A stretch of 64,000 nucleotides of DNA from Paeniglutamicibacter sulfureus (GTDB lineage: Bacteria; Actinomycetota; Actinomycetes; Actinomycetales; Micrococcaceae): contig NZ_BAAAWO010000001.1 in assembly GCF_039535115.1 (NCBI RefSeq), positions 2,604,001 through 2,668,000 of the forward strand. The letters are read 5' to 3'. Position 1 is the stretch's first letter. Every line of letters begins with the position of its first letter. The notes below the pieces were generated by a model. The model was not told the origin of the DNA. It did not search any database and saw only the letters and a program-made list of their open reading frames with translations. The position numbers and the translations under genes are program-made. Below, piece after piece: positions 25,671 through 34,574 of the stretch.

Positions 25671-26197
25671 TAGATGCCCGTTCCCGTCACCACGCCCGGC
25701 TCGGCCAGGAGGGTGATATTGAAGTCGTCGCAAGCATTCTGGAGTCGCTGTTCGGTTTCCTCGTCCATTTCCCAGTCCCGCTGCGGGCCAGCGTACTCCG
25801 CCGGAATGGCGACGGCACGGAAGAACTTCTCCAGTCCCCCGGGTGCCGACATGACCAACCACTTGGCTTCGATGTCGGGGCTCGCCTGGAAGGTATGCGG
25901 GACATCCTTGGGCATCAGGATGCAGTCGCCGGGGCCCAGTGTCAGCCCATCGGCTTCGGCGGCCCAAAATGTCACGGTTCCCTCAAGGATGTAAAAGATC
26001 TCGTCCTCGCCGACGTGTTCATGCAGCGGCGGCTCCGAGGCAAGCTTTGAGTGGGTCAGTGCCATCATGAATCGGCCGTCTGTCATTTCGCTGGTAATGA
26101 TCGGCTGGATCAAGTCGCCCAGAAACCACAGGTTTTCCCGCTCGGATTGCCTGACAACGCTCAGGCGACTGGTCTGCTGCTGGGTAAGTTGTGTCAT
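25670..26197 (-). CDS. Cupin domain protein
   Basis: This 175-residue protein has a single cupin barrel with the two conserved motifs: PPLHEHVGEDEIFYILEGTV (metal ligands His, His and Glu) and, later, PGDCILMPKDVPHTF (second-motif His). It could bind a metal and act as a dioxygenase or isomerase, or bind a small molecule. The ATG at 26197 follows a strong AAGGAGC ribosome binding site; an upstream frame adds 43 residues without such a site. It is the first gene of the minus-strand operon and is divergent from the flavin reductase. Confidence 0.83.
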   Translation of the reverse strand: MTQLTQQQTSRLSVVRQSERENLWFLGDLIQPIITSEMTDGRFMMALTHSKLASEPPLHEHVGEDEIFYILEGTVTFWAAEADGLTLGPGDCILMPKDVPHTFQASPDIEAKWLVMSAPGGLEKFFRAVAIPAEYAGPQRDWEMDEETEQRLQNACDDFNITLLAEPGVVTGTGI

Positions 26198-26425
26198 CTT
26201 TTGCTCCTTCATGGTGGCTGGCGCACTGGCGCCGAACGATATGACCGAAGCTACTACGGTCGCCACGAATGCGCAATACGCATTTGTGAGACGCGTCATA
26301 TTGCCGAAATCTAGACGAGCGTTCAAAAAGGGCTATACAGGATCGTCTTCCTCTGGCAAGCTACTGCTCACAGGAAGTTCCACCGGACTCCTGCGCCGGC
26401 GGAAGAACCAGCCAAGGAGCAGAAA
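26198..26425. promoter_or_regulatory. Divergent promoter region of the flavin monooxygenase cluster
   Basis: This 228-bp gap separates the cupin-led minus operon from the plus-strand flavin reductase. Both genes have strong ribosome binding sites at its edges. It must hold both promoters. I see no long palindrome that would mark a PaaX site. Confidence 0.5.
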
Positions 26426-26923
26426 ATGATCTTGACACCCCAGACCCTGGACTCGCAGGTCCTTCGCGAGACCTTTGCCCATTTCCCCTCCGGGGTTGCC
26501 GCGATGACGGCCGAGGTCGATGGGGCTGCCCACGCACTCGTCGCTTCGTCGTTCACCGTTGGAGTCTCACTAGAGCCGGCCCTCGTGATGTTCGCAGTAC
26601 AGAAGTCCTCCGGGACGTGGCCCATCCTGCGACAGGCGAGACGCGTGGGCGTTTCCATCTTGGGGCAGGACCAGGGCGCCCTTTGCCGGCAACTGGCCAA
26701 CCGCGACAAGAACGCCAGATTCGCCGACGTGGAGGTTCACCGCTTGGAGTCCGGCGCCCTGCTGTTGCCCCATGCTTCACTGTGGTTTGAATGCAGCATC
26801 TTCGACGAACATCCCGCTGGGGACCACGACGTCGTGCTGCTGGAGATCCACGCCCTACACGCCGACAAGACCACCAGCCCCTTGGTATTCCACGACTCCG
26901 CCTTTCGGCAACTCGCCGCATAG
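26426..26923 (+). CDS. Flavin reductase of a two-component monooxygenase
   Basis: This 165-residue protein matches the flavin-reductase-like FMN-binding split barrel: LRETFAHFPSGVAAMTAEVDGAAHALVASSFTVGVSLEPALVMF (split here for description), a QKSSGTWPILRQ helix and a VLLEIHALHAD strand near the end. It should reduce FMN or FAD with NADH and hand it to an oxygenase. The ATG at 26426 follows AAGGAGC. Its divergent position next to the group D monooxygenase makes that enzyme the likely partner. Confidence 0.85.
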   Translation: MILTPQTLDSQVLRETFAHFPSGVAAMTAEVDGAAHALVASSFTVGVSLEPALVMFAVQKSSGTWPILRQARRVGVSILGQDQGALCRQLANRDKNARFADVEVHRLESGALLLPHASLWFECSIFDEHPAGDHDVVLLEIHALHADKTTSPLVFHDSAFRQLAA

Positions 26924-27108
26924 CAGGACCCCTGCCAAGATCTGGCATTCACATGACGACCGCCAGAATTCGATAACGGCCCAAGGGCCAAAAATGCACC
27001 AGATTCGGGGTGAGCCATGCCCCACCCAGGCGGCGCCTATAAAAAGGTCGTGGCCTTTCCACGGACTCCAAAGTTCTCCTTCGACACCTACTCGCAAAGG
27101 TTTACATC

Positions 27109-28479
27109 ATGAGTGATTCAACAACTGCCACGGCATTAACGGCCTTGCCCGGTTCAGCCATGGACCGCAAGGAAAAGCGCAAGATCATCCTGGGCGTGGG
27201 CGTGGGAAATGCCCTCGAATGGTACGACTGGACGGCGTATTCCATATTTGCCGCGTACTTCGCCGGACAGTTCTTTCACGCCAAGGACCCCGTCACCGCT
27301 CTGCTGGGGACCCTCGCCATCTTTGGCGCCGGCTTCTTCATGAGACCTCTGGGCGGGTTGTTCTTCGGTTGGTTCGCCGACAAATATGGACGCCGCCAAG
27401 CCATGTCGGTGTCAATGCTGATCACGGCCGGGGGAAGCCTGCTCATCGGCATCTCCCCCAACTACCAAATGATCGGTGCGGCCGCGGCGGTCTTCTTGCT
27501 CCTTGGACGCATGTTGCAGGGACTCGGACACGGCGGAGAAGTGGTCTCGTCCTTCACCTACGTGACGGAAATGGCCCCGCGTAAATCGCGCGGCTTGTGG
27601 TCTTCCTCCGTCTTCGTCTTCGTCACCCTCGGCGTCATCGCCGCAACTTTGCTCGGAGCGATCCTTTCCTCGACGCTGGGTACCGATGCCGTGCGCGAGT
27701 GGGCCTGGCGCGTACCGTTCATCCTCGGTGGATTGCTAGGTGTTTATGCCCTGTACCTTCGCCGCAAGCTGGATGAAACGCCGATGTTTCGTGCCAAGGT
27801 CGAAGCCGCCGCGGCAGCCAGGGCCGCGGGTCTGGCCATTCCACGCACGCGCGGCCTGGGTCGCGAGATTTGGCGCCACCGTCGCGCTTGCCTGCGCATC
27901 GTTGGCCTGGCCGCCGGCGGAACCGTCATGTTCTACGTCTGGTCGATCATGGCACCCGCCTTTGCCATGGGCCCGCTCAAGATGGATCCGACGCAGGTGC
28001 TGTGGATCAGCACAGGCGCCAACGTGTTCTTCATGGCCTGCCTGGTGTTCTGGGGCTGGCTCTCGGACCGGGTGGGACGCAAGTTCAATTGGTACTTCTT
28101 CGCAGTCGGCGCCATCGTGCTCATCATTCCGCTGACGCTGGTGCTCAACGGCGGTCCGGAAGTGTGGCGCCTGGCCTTCTACATGGGCATCGGCATGGTG
28201 CTGATTTCGGCACCAACGGCGATCATGCCGGCAACCTTCCCGGAGCAGTTCCCCACGCACGTGCGGGCCGTGGGGATGGGCCTGCCGTACTCCATCGCCG
28301 GGGCCTTGGCGGGTGGCACGGCTCCGTATCTGCAGACGTGGCTCTACTCGCAAGGCAATCCACGGATCTTCGACATCTACCTGATGGTGCTTTGCGCCTT
28401 TGTGCTCGTCGCAGCAATTGCTTCCCCCGAAACACGGGGCAAAGATCTCAATGACGGGTCCTTGGTGGACGCGGCCTAA
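27109..28479 (+). CDS. MHS-family MFS transporter (metabolite:H+ symporter)
   Basis: This 456-residue protein has 12 predicted helices and MHS-subfamily hallmarks: NALEWYDWTAYSIFAAYFA in helix 1, GWFADKYGRRQAM between helices 2 and 3, and GLGHGGEVVSSFTYVTEMAP in helix 4. This group imports organic acids and aromatic acids such as shikimate or protocatechuate with protons. It follows the flavin reductase by 185 bp on the same strand and could bring in the substrate of that pathway. A strong rho-independent terminator follows at 28498-28541. Confidence 0.87.
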   Translation: MSDSTTATALTALPGSAMDRKEKRKIILGVGVGNALEWYDWTAYSIFAAYFAGQFFHAKDPVTALLGTLAIFGAGFFMRPLGGLFFGWFADKYGRRQAMSVSMLITAGGSLLIGISPNYQMIGAAAAVFLLLGRMLQGLGHGGEVVSSFTYVTEMAPRKSRGLWSSSVFVFVTLGVIAATLLGAILSSTLGTDAVREWAWRVPFILGGLLGVYALYLRRKLDETPMFRAKVEAAAAARAAGLAIPRTRGLGREIWRHRRACLRIVGLAAGGTVMFYVWSIMAPAFAMGPLKMDPTQVLWISTGANVFFMACLVFWGWLSDRVGRKFNWYFFAVGAIVLIIPLTLVLNGGPEVWRLAFYMGIGMVLISAPTAIMPATFPEQFPTHVRAVGMGLPYSIAGALAGGTAPYLQTWLYSQGNPRIFDIYLMVLCAFVLVAAIASPETRGKDLNDGSLVDAA

Positions 28480-28497
28480 CGGAAACCCAAGAAATAC

Positions 28498-28541
28498 GTG
28501 TGGGGTGGACGAACTTCGGTTCGTCCACCCCACACATTTTT
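28498..28541 (+). terminator. Rho-independent terminator after the MHS transporter
   Basis: A perfect 17-bp stem (28498-28514 with 28519-28535) closes on a TTCG tetraloop and is followed by ATTTTT. It lies 19 bp after the transporter stop. The next gene (OYE) converges from the other strand. Confidence 0.95.
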
Positions 28542-28603
28542 GCGCAGGCGCCAAGTCCTCACGTCAATCGGCGGGGAACCCCGCGCACTTATGAACCGCC
28601 GGC

Positions 28604-29677
28604 TTAGTTCTCCCAGAACGGGTAGTCGGTGTAGCCGGCGGCACCCTCGGTGTAGAAGGTGGAGGAATCGGGCTCGTTCAGCGGCAGGCCTTCCTGCCAG
28701 CGGCGCACCAGGTCGGGGTTGGCGATCGCCGGGCGGCCGACCACCACGGCGTCGCCCCAGCCGTTGGCGGCCACCGCGGCCGCGTCGTCGTAGGTGGTGA
28801 CGGTCTGGAACCCGGTGTTCAGCAGGACGGGTCCATTGAACCGTGAGCGCAGGTCCTGGACCAGTTCGCCGGAGGGATCGGCATGCAGGACGCTCAGGGC
28901 GGCCAGGCCCAGGGGTGCGATCCCGTCGATGAGCGCGGCATAGGTAGCCGCGGTGTCCACCGGATCGCTCTCCACCGCACCCTGGACGTTGTGCTCGGGG
29001 GAAATGCGCAGGCCTGTCCGGCCCGCACCGATGGCCTTGGCCACGGCGGTGACGACCTCGATAACGAAGCGCGCCCGGTTTTCCGGGGATCCACCGTAGG
29101 CGTCGGTACGGGTGTTGGAGCTAGGGGCCAGGAACTCGTGCAGCAGGTAGCCGTTGGCGCCGTGCAGTTCCACGCCGTCGAAGCCCGCGGCCATCGCATT
29201 GCGGGATCCGGTCACGAACTCCTCGATGATTCCGGGCAGCTCGCCGGTCTCCAGGGCATGCGGGACGGGGTAGGCATGCTTGCCGGTGTAGGTCCGGGTC
29301 AGCCCCTCCACCGCAATGGCGCTCGGGGCGACGACCTGGTCCTGCCCGGTGGTCTCGGGGTGCGTGACCCGGCCGGCGTGCATCACCTGGGCGACGATGA
29401 GGCCGCCCTCGGCGTGGACCGCGTCGGTCACGCGCTTCCATCCGGCAATCTGTTCCTCGCTGGCCAGGCCCGGCTGGCGGACGAACCCCTGGCCGGTGGC
29501 GCTGGGGTACACACCTTCGGACACGATCAGTCCCATCGAGGCGCGCTGGCGGTAGTACTCGACTACGTCGTCGTTCGGCACGCCGTCCACGCGGGAACGG
29601 GAGCGGGTCAGCGGCGCCATGACGAGTCGGTTGGGAAGTTCGAGCTCTCCGAGGGTGAGCGGGGAAAACAGGTCCAT
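28604..29677 (-). CDS. Old yellow enzyme family ene-reductase
   Basis: This 357-residue FMN-dependent TIM-barrel protein matches old yellow enzymes of the NemA/xenobiotic reductase type: LFSPLTLGELELPNRLVMAPLTRSR at the N-terminus (described here in part), the substrate-binding pair His and Asn in LHGANGYLLHEF, and NTRTDAYGGSPENRARF. It reduces activated C=C bonds or nitro groups with NADPH. The ATG at 29677 was chosen because the conserved LFSPL start follows directly; an upstream frame adds 45 residues of low similarity. It appears to be a single-gene unit. Confidence 0.9.
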   Translation of the reverse strand: MDLFSPLTLGELELPNRLVMAPLTRSRSRVDGVPNDDVVEYYRQRASMGLIVSEGVYPSATGQGFVRQPGLASEEQIAGWKRVTDAVHAEGGLIVAQVMHAGRVTHPETTGQDQVVAPSAIAVEGLTRTYTGKHAYPVPHALETGELPGIIEEFVTGSRNAMAAGFDGVELHGANGYLLHEFLAPSSNTRTDAYGGSPENRARFVIEVVTAVAKAIGAGRTGLRISPEHNVQGAVESDPVDTAATYAALIDGIAPLGLAALSVLHADPSGELVQDLRSRFNGPVLLNTGFQTVTTYDDAAAVAANGWGDAVVVGRPAIANPDLVRRWQEGLPLNEPDSSTFYTEGAAGYTDYPFWEN

Positions 29678-29780
29678 GGGGCAGTACTCCAAACGTTGGG
29701 GTGGGTTGCTTGGTGCAACCTGCCCCGGGGCAACGCTATTCCTTCCGGGCCCACCAGGTGAGGTGGAACACGGTTCCTGA

Positions 29781-29891
29781 GCCGTCGGTACTTCCGTGGA
29801 GAAGATGTTCAACTACGACCTGATCGGCAAGTTCAACGGCTCCGATGCGAAGGCAGTCATCAAGCACGCCCGCGAATGGCAAGCCAAGTGA
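29781..29891 (+). pseudogene. Short 3' remnant of an unidentified gene
   Basis: A plus-strand frame after the stop at 29778-29780 encodes about 36 residues with coding-like composition (FNYDLIGKFNGSDAKAVIKH followed by AREWQAK) and ends at 29889-29891. A GTG at 29796 has no clear ribosome binding site. It reads like the C-terminus of a longer alpha-helical protein whose body is absent. I cannot name the family. It may instead be chance. Confidence 0.35.
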
Positions 29892-30067
29892 GTCCCGAGG
29901 CCCCGAACCCGCCCAGGTTCCTGACCGACCACCCGCTGCCGCCGCGAGCGTCCGTGGAAGTGACCCGCTTCGGAGATGCGCCCATGCTCGAAATCAGATC
30001 GTCGCGGGAAACGGCGGCCGTTGACCTCGGCACCGGGGATGATCCGGCACCCCCATCCGTTGGATAG
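29888..30067 (+). CDS. Possible small protein of 59 residues
   Basis: A GTG at 29888 overlaps the stop of the preceding fragment (GTGA), as in translationally coupled genes, and leads a 59-residue frame rich in Pro with no predicted membrane helix. No family is recognised. It could be a second remnant of the same lost locus. Support is codon composition and the coupled start only. Confidence 0.3.
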   Translation: MSPEAPNPPRFLTDHPLPPRASVEVTRFGDAPMLEIRSSRETAAVDLGTGDDPAPPSVG

Positions 30068-30123
30068 ACATGCGATCATTAATTTCGACCGCATGATTCC
30101 GATGACAGAAGGTGGGAAACGCC

Positions 30124-30312
30124 GTGGCAGGTTTCAGTAAATTCAGCAAGATCCTTATGGAAGCAGCGAAAAACCCCAAGGTCAGGCAGGCCGGTGGCCA
30201 GGTGGTCGACAAGGCAGCGGTCCTGGCTGGAAAAGCCACCAAGGGCAAGCACCTGGACAAGATCGAACGCGCGCGGGAAGAAGCGCGCAAGCGCTTGGAC
30301 AAGCGCCCCTAA
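30124..30312 (+). CDS. Small basic helical protein (62 residues)
   Basis: The frame encodes a 62-residue, Lys/Arg/Ala-rich, almost entirely helical protein (AGFSKFSKILMEAAKNP...; ending EEARKRLDKRP). A GTG start at 30124 is preferred because an AAGGTGGG ribosome binding site lies 8 bases upstream; another GTG at 30112 sits inside that site. It has no signal peptide. The composition resembles small actinobacterial proteins annotated as antitoxin-like or nucleoid-associated, but I cannot assign it. A long inverted repeat follows at 30403. Confidence 0.6.
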   Translation: MAGFSKFSKILMEAAKNPKVRQAGGQVVDKAAVLAGKATKGKHLDKIERAREEARKRLDKRP

Positions 30313-30402
30313 ACCTCCGCGCGGGCCGTGGTCATGGACAGGCACCGGGGATTCCGAGTTCGCACTTGCCTCTGTCCGCGGGGAGCGGATGATGCCTGAA
30401 TC

Positions 30403-30454
30403 AATCGCGAAGGAGTGACAGCACGGAGTCTCGTGCTCTCACTCCTTCGCGATT
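30403..30454. terminator. Long near-perfect hairpin between convergent genes
   Basis: Arms of 23 bases (30403-30425 and 30432-30454) pair with a single C-C mismatch around a 6-base loop. It lies between the 62-residue protein gene and the end of the ABC operon, which converge. There is no strong T tract, so it may be a bidirectional terminator or a small mobile-repeat remnant. Confidence 0.7.
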
Positions 30455-30578
30455 CTTGTCACGCGCTTCGCAGAACATGGCCATGGGCGCGGCCAGCTTC
30501 TCTTGGAGGAGTTGGTAGCCGGCGATCGGCCGCCGAGTTGTTCACCGTTCCTGCACGCCTCGAAACAATCCAGTCCAC

Positions 30579-31721
30579 TCAGGCCGCATGCTCTCCGGCG
30601 GTGTCCACCTCGTCGCAGAACACATGTGCCTGCTCGATCACCGGGCGGACCAACTCGCCCTCCTTCGGAACCCATCCGTGGACCAGCACGCGCAGCCGGG
30701 TGCCTGCCCAATCCAGGCTCGTTTCATATCCATGCCGCCCGTACAGCGCGGAAGTGACTCGGGCCAGCGTTGCTCCGGTCCGGGCTTCCGCCCTGGTTTG
30801 CTTGTCCTCGGGGTCCAGCCGAATGGCAGTCGGCGCCACCGCGGCCACGGCTCGCCTCGACCGCGTCCCGGCCGCTGGCCGAACACCGATCATTTGGGTC
30901 TTCCCATCCCGGGACAAACCGTGTTGGACCGGCAGCCGGAAGCCGGGATGGTCCGCATGGAAGTTCCCGTCCACCAGGGTGCCGGGGAACAGCGTTGCAT
31001 CCGAGACGAAGGATGCGACAAAGGCGTTTGCCGGTGTTTGCAGCAATTCCCTGGGTGTCCCGATCTGTTGGATTTTTCCCTGGTTCAGCACGGCCACCCG
31101 GTCGGCAAGCCCAAGCGCCTCGGCGCGGTCGTGCGTCACGTGCACCGCTGTCAGCCCTTCCTCGCGGGTCAGCTCTCGCAGTTCCAGCCGGAGCCGGGCT
31201 CGCAGGGGCTCGTCGAGTGCGGAAAGCGCTTCGTCCAGCAGCAGCGCCTGTGGCTTGGCCACGATCGCCCGGGCCAGTGCCACGCGCTGGCGTTGGCCAC
31301 CGGAGAGCGCCGCTGGTTTCCGGTTGGCATATTCGGCAAGACCTACCTGCTCCAACACGGCGTCCACCCTCTTGGCCAGCTGCGGCCGCGGAACGCCTTC
31401 CAGTTTCAGCGGATAGCCGACGTTGCCCGCAACGCTCAGGTGCGGCCAAATAGCGTGGTCCTGAAAGACCATGCCCAGTGCACGCTTCTCGGGAGGCACC
31501 CACACTCCGTCCCCGGCCATGGGGCTTCCGCCGATCGCAAGATTTCCGGCGGTCGGACGGATGAAACCGGCGATGGTCCGAAGGAGTGTCGTCTTGCCCG
31601 AGCCGGAGGGGCCGAGCAAGGCTAGGAACTCGCCGTTCTTAACGTCAAGGTCGATCCCTTCCAAGCCCACATGCCCGTCGCCGTAGACATGGCCCAGATT
31701 GGTCATTTCAATGGTTGCCAC
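30579..31721 (-). CDS. ABC importer ATPase, Fe(III)/aminoethylphosphonate type
   Basis: This 380-residue ATPase has Walker A GPSGSGKT (37-44), a Q-loop (MVFQDHAIWPHLS), signature LSGGQRQRVALARA, Walker B ALLLDEALSALDE and the switch His (VHVTHD), then a C-terminal regulatory (TOBE-like) region from about 240. It powers the importer encoded just upstream and belongs to the CUT/POT group that also includes FbpC and PhnT. It is last in the phosphatase > phosphodiesterase > binding protein > permease > ATPase operon, 23 bp after the permease. Substrate is unknown. Confidence 0.87.
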   Translation of the reverse strand: MATIEMTNLGHVYGDGHVGLEGIDLDVKNGEFLALLGPSGSGKTTLLRTIAGFIRPTAGNLAIGGSPMAGDGVWVPPEKRALGMVFQDHAIWPHLSVAGNVGYPLKLEGVPRPQLAKRVDAVLEQVGLAEYANRKPAALSGGQRQRVALARAIVAKPQALLLDEALSALDEPLRARLRLELRELTREEGLTAVHVTHDRAEALGLADRVAVLNQGKIQQIGTPRELLQTPANAFVASFVSDATLFPGTLVDGNFHADHPGFRLPVQHGLSRDGKTQMIGVRPAAGTRSRRAVAAVAPTAIRLDPEDKQTRAEARTGATLARVTSALYGRHGYETSLDWAGTRLRVLVHGWVPKEGELVRPVIEQAHVFCDEVDTAGEHAA

Positions 31722-31744
31722 GGGAAGTTCCTTTCAGGAGATTC

Positions 31745-33478
31745 TTATTTGTCCGCACGGCGGTTGGCCAGCGCGGCAGTGGCCGAGAGTCCGAGGATTC
31801 CCACCAGGGCAACCACCAGGGCAAGGGCGGAGGCTCCGCCGTAGTCGCCCGACTGTTGCAGGTTGAAGATGGTCACGCCCAGGGTCTGGCTTCCGGGGGC
31901 CACCAACAGGATGGAAATGGTCAGTTCCCGCACAGCTGTCAACAACACCACGACCCCGCCGGTCACGGCGGCCGGGCCCGCCAGGCGAGCGGTGACATCC
32001 AGCAGGGCACGCAACGGAGTTGCCCCGGCGGAGCGGGCGGCCTCCTCGAGCGCGGAGGACACGGAGTCCATCGGTGCGCGCACGGCCTGGACCACCAGAG
32101 CAGTGAATGCCATGACGTAGGCACCCAGGATCACCCAACCGGTATTGAAGATTCCCAGCATGGGGGCAATCAGCAACCACCCCACGGCAATCACCAGACC
32201 CGGCAGGGCCTGGGGCAGGGTCGCCGCCACATCGAGTGACCCGTTGCTGCGGTGCCTGCCGCGGGTCAGCAGCAGCGCAATGCCCATTCCCAGCACGGTG
32301 CAGCACACCGCCGCTCCCCCGGCCAGCATCACCGAGTTCCCGATCCCGGACACCGCACCGGGTGAGGTGGAGGCCCGAACGATGTTGTCCATGGTCAGGT
32401 TTTCCCACGTCAGCGGGACACCCGGGGCCGGCAGCAACGCTTGGGTGGCCAACGCCAGCAAGGGCACCAGGCAAATGATCCCCACCCATGACCACAACAG
32501 GATGACCAGCGGAAGACGGGCTCGGCCCAACTCCAAATCCATGCCGGTGGCCCCGGAACCCCATTGCGTGCCGGCAGGCAGCCGGCGTTGGGCAAGTACG
32601 GTGAGCACGGCGAGCGCCAAGAGCACCAGGCCGATTGCCGAGACCGCGGGCAGCGGGTTGCTGGTGGTGCTGGAGGCCAGGTAGCGATAGACCAGCGTGG
32701 TCAAGGTCGTGTAGCGCTGGGGAAGCCCGATCAATGCCGGGATGCCGAAGTCGGACAGGTTTGCCACCAGGGTGAGCACGAAGGCAGCAAACAGCCCGGG
32801 GCGCAGCAACGGAAGCGTCACGGTGCCGAGCACCCGGGCGGTTCCCGCCCCGGAGATTCGTGCCGCTTCCTCCAGGTTCCCGGGGATCCGCCGCAGCGCG
32901 GCGGCAATGACCAGGTAGGCCACGGGGTAGGAATGCACCGCGAGCAGGAACACCACTCCCCAGCCGCCGAAGATGCTCATCTCGGCGTCGATGCCCAGCC
33001 CCTGCAGGGACTTGTTGACCGGGCCGTTGGCACCGAGCAGTGCCATCCATGCCATGGCGCCAATGAACGGCGGGATCAAGAAGGGCAGCATGACCAGCCA
33101 GCGCAGCATGCCCTTGGACGGCACGTTGCTGCGTTCGAGCACCACGGCGAGAAACGCGCCGGCGATCGTGGCCAGCAGTGCCGAGCCGGAGGCGCTGGCC
33201 ACCGAGTTCAGCGCGGCCGTAGCCACCGCCGGATCCCCGAAGACTTGCCGTGCTGCAGGCTGGATTCCCTGCACGGCCAATGCCGCAAGTGGCAGCCCCA
33301 CCAGGAACGCAACGGCGACCCACACCACCGTGCGCAGCACCCCGAGGCCGTCCCCGGACCGGCGGGGTCCACGGAACAGCTTCTTGCCAGTCGGCCGCTT
33401 CCGAATCGGTGCGGTTGCGCCGTCGGCGTGTACTTGTTCCGGCTTCGTGGCTGCTTTGTCGATGGTGTGGGTCGTCAT
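31745..33478 (-). CDS. ABC importer permease with two fused membrane domains
   Basis: This 577-residue protein contains two full permease domains in tandem, each with about six helices and an EAA loop that docks the ATPase: EEAARISGAGTARVLGTV near residue 215 and EEAARSAGATPLRALLDV near 490. This fused FbpB-type form is typical of Fe(III) and some phosphonate or phosphate-ester importers. A basic N-terminal 45-residue leader precedes the first helix. It lies 7 bp after the binding-protein gene. Confidence 0.88.
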   Translation of the reverse strand: MTTHTIDKAATKPEQVHADGATAPIRKRPTGKKLFRGPRRSGDGLGVLRTVVWVAVAFLVGLPLAALAVQGIQPAARQVFGDPAVATAALNSVASASGSALLATIAGAFLAVVLERSNVPSKGMLRWLVMLPFLIPPFIGAMAWMALLGANGPVNKSLQGLGIDAEMSIFGGWGVVFLLAVHSYPVAYLVIAAALRRIPGNLEEAARISGAGTARVLGTVTLPLLRPGLFAAFVLTLVANLSDFGIPALIGLPQRYTTLTTLVYRYLASSTTSNPLPAVSAIGLVLLALAVLTVLAQRRLPAGTQWGSGATGMDLELGRARLPLVILLWSWVGIICLVPLLALATQALLPAPGVPLTWENLTMDNIVRASTSPGAVSGIGNSVMLAGGAAVCCTVLGMGIALLLTRGRHRSNGSLDVAATLPQALPGLVIAVGWLLIAPMLGIFNTGWVILGAYVMAFTALVVQAVRAPMDSVSSALEEAARSAGATPLRALLDVTARLAGPAAVTGGVVVLLTAVRELTISILLVAPGSQTLGVTIFNLQQSGDYGGASALALVVALVGILGLSATAALANRRADK

Positions 33479-33485
33479 GGGCGTA

Positions 33486-34502
33486 TTACTTCAGCAGGGA
33501 GTTGAAGTACTCGACTGCTTCAGACTGGCCGGCTGCGATCTTGACCTGGTCCGGGTCCAGCAGGTTGATCTCGTTCAGTGCCGGAGCACCGGCAGGGACA
33601 CCTGCATCCGAGCGAACCGGCAGGTAGGACTGCGTCACCGCCAGCTCCTGGCCTTCCTTGGAAATCAGGAAATCAACGAAGTCGTTGGCGACTTCCTGGT
33701 TCTCGGAATCGGCAAAGACACCGGCGGGCTGCGACACGTAGGGCACGCCATCGCTCGGGTAGCCCACTGCAATGGGTGAGCCCTTGGCGGCCAGTTCGCG
33801 CGCCACGTAATCGACCACGATGCCTACGTCGGAGCTTCCCGCGGCCACTGCCTGTCCGACCGGACCGTTGCTTTCAAGGACCGTGGGCTCATTGGCCACC
33901 AGCGATTCCATCCATGACTTGCCCAGTGCCGGTTCCTGCAGCCAGACCGCGGTGTTGAATGCAGCTGCACCCGAGACATCCGGGTTTGGCATGGCGATCT
34001 TGCCCTTGTAGGTGTCCTCGGTGAGCGCGGCCCAGCTGGCGGGTGCCTCGGTGATGGCGCCGGTGTTGTAGGCAATGATGGTGGGGATGATCCGGGTGCC
34101 CACCCAGAAGCCATCGGGGTCGGCGAACTTCGGATCCAGCGCGGCGGCGTTCTCCACGTCCAGCGAGGCCAGCGCGCCGTCGGCAGCATAGGCCTCGAAG
34201 GTGGGGACATCGGCCGCCAGGATGACGTCGGCGGTGATCTTGCCTGCCTGCTTTTCCGTGGCGATGCGGGTCTTGAGCTCGCCGGTGGCGGCACGGAAGA
34301 CCTCGACGTTTACACCTTCGTTGGCCTTTTCAAAGGCCTCGACGACCTGGTCGATCTTGGCTTGCGGCTCGGAGGTGTAAACCGTGAGGGTCTTGGGTGC
34401 TGCCTCCCCCGCCCCGTCGGCGGAGGCTCCGCCGGCGCAGGCGGTCAGGCCCAACACGGGGATCAACATCAACGGGGCAATCGCGCTCAGACGCTTGTTC
34501 AT
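33486..34502 (-). CDS. ABC importer substrate-binding lipoprotein
   Basis: This 338-residue protein has a lipoprotein signal with the lipobox L-T-A-C (Cys22) and a periplasmic-binding fold of the Fe(III)/2-aminoethylphosphonate group: LTVYTSEPQAKIDQVVEAFE, then ADVILAADVPTFEAY, RIIPTIIAYNTGAI and a late helix region. The Tyr pair that holds iron in FbpA is not evident, which argues for a non-iron anion. The adjacent phosphodiesterase and phosphatase genes suggest an organophosphate. The start at 34502 has AAGGAGAAG upstream. A 10-bp hairpin lies just before that site in the messenger. Confidence 0.85.
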   Translation of the reverse strand: MNKRLSAIAPLMLIPVLGLTACAGGASADGAGEAAPKTLTVYTSEPQAKIDQVVEAFEKANEGVNVEVFRAATGELKTRIATEKQAGKITADVILAADVPTFEAYAADGALASLDVENAAALDPKFADPDGFWVGTRIIPTIIAYNTGAITEAPASWAALTEDTYKGKIAMPNPDVSGAAAFNTAVWLQEPALGKSWMESLVANEPTVLESNGPVGQAVAAGSSDVGIVVDYVARELAAKGSPIAVGYPSDGVPYVSQPAGVFADSENQEVANDFVDFLISKEGQELAVTQSYLPVRSDAGVPAGAPALNEINLLDPDQVKIAAGQSEAVEYFNSLLK

Positions 34503-34518
34503 TTCTTCTCCTTGAAGT

Positions 34519-34540
34519 GCCGCACCCCCAGGGGTGCGGC
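34519..34540 (-). promoter_or_regulatory. Intercistronic hairpin before the binding-protein gene
   Basis: A perfect 10-bp stem (34519-34528 with 34531-34540) with a 2-base loop sits in the 72-bp gap between the phosphodiesterase gene and the binding-protein gene. Such stems often stabilise the downstream message so the binding protein is made in excess. It could also be a partial terminator. Confidence 0.6.
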
Positions 34541-34574
34541 TTGCGAGTGGGTGTTAGGGGTTTTGCTGGGATCT

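Noticed and set aside
33486..34502. Naming the ABC system an iron transporter (FbpABC)
   Set aside because: The family includes phosphonate and other importers, and the iron-binding Tyr pair is not evident; the phosphoesterase neighbours argue for another substrate.
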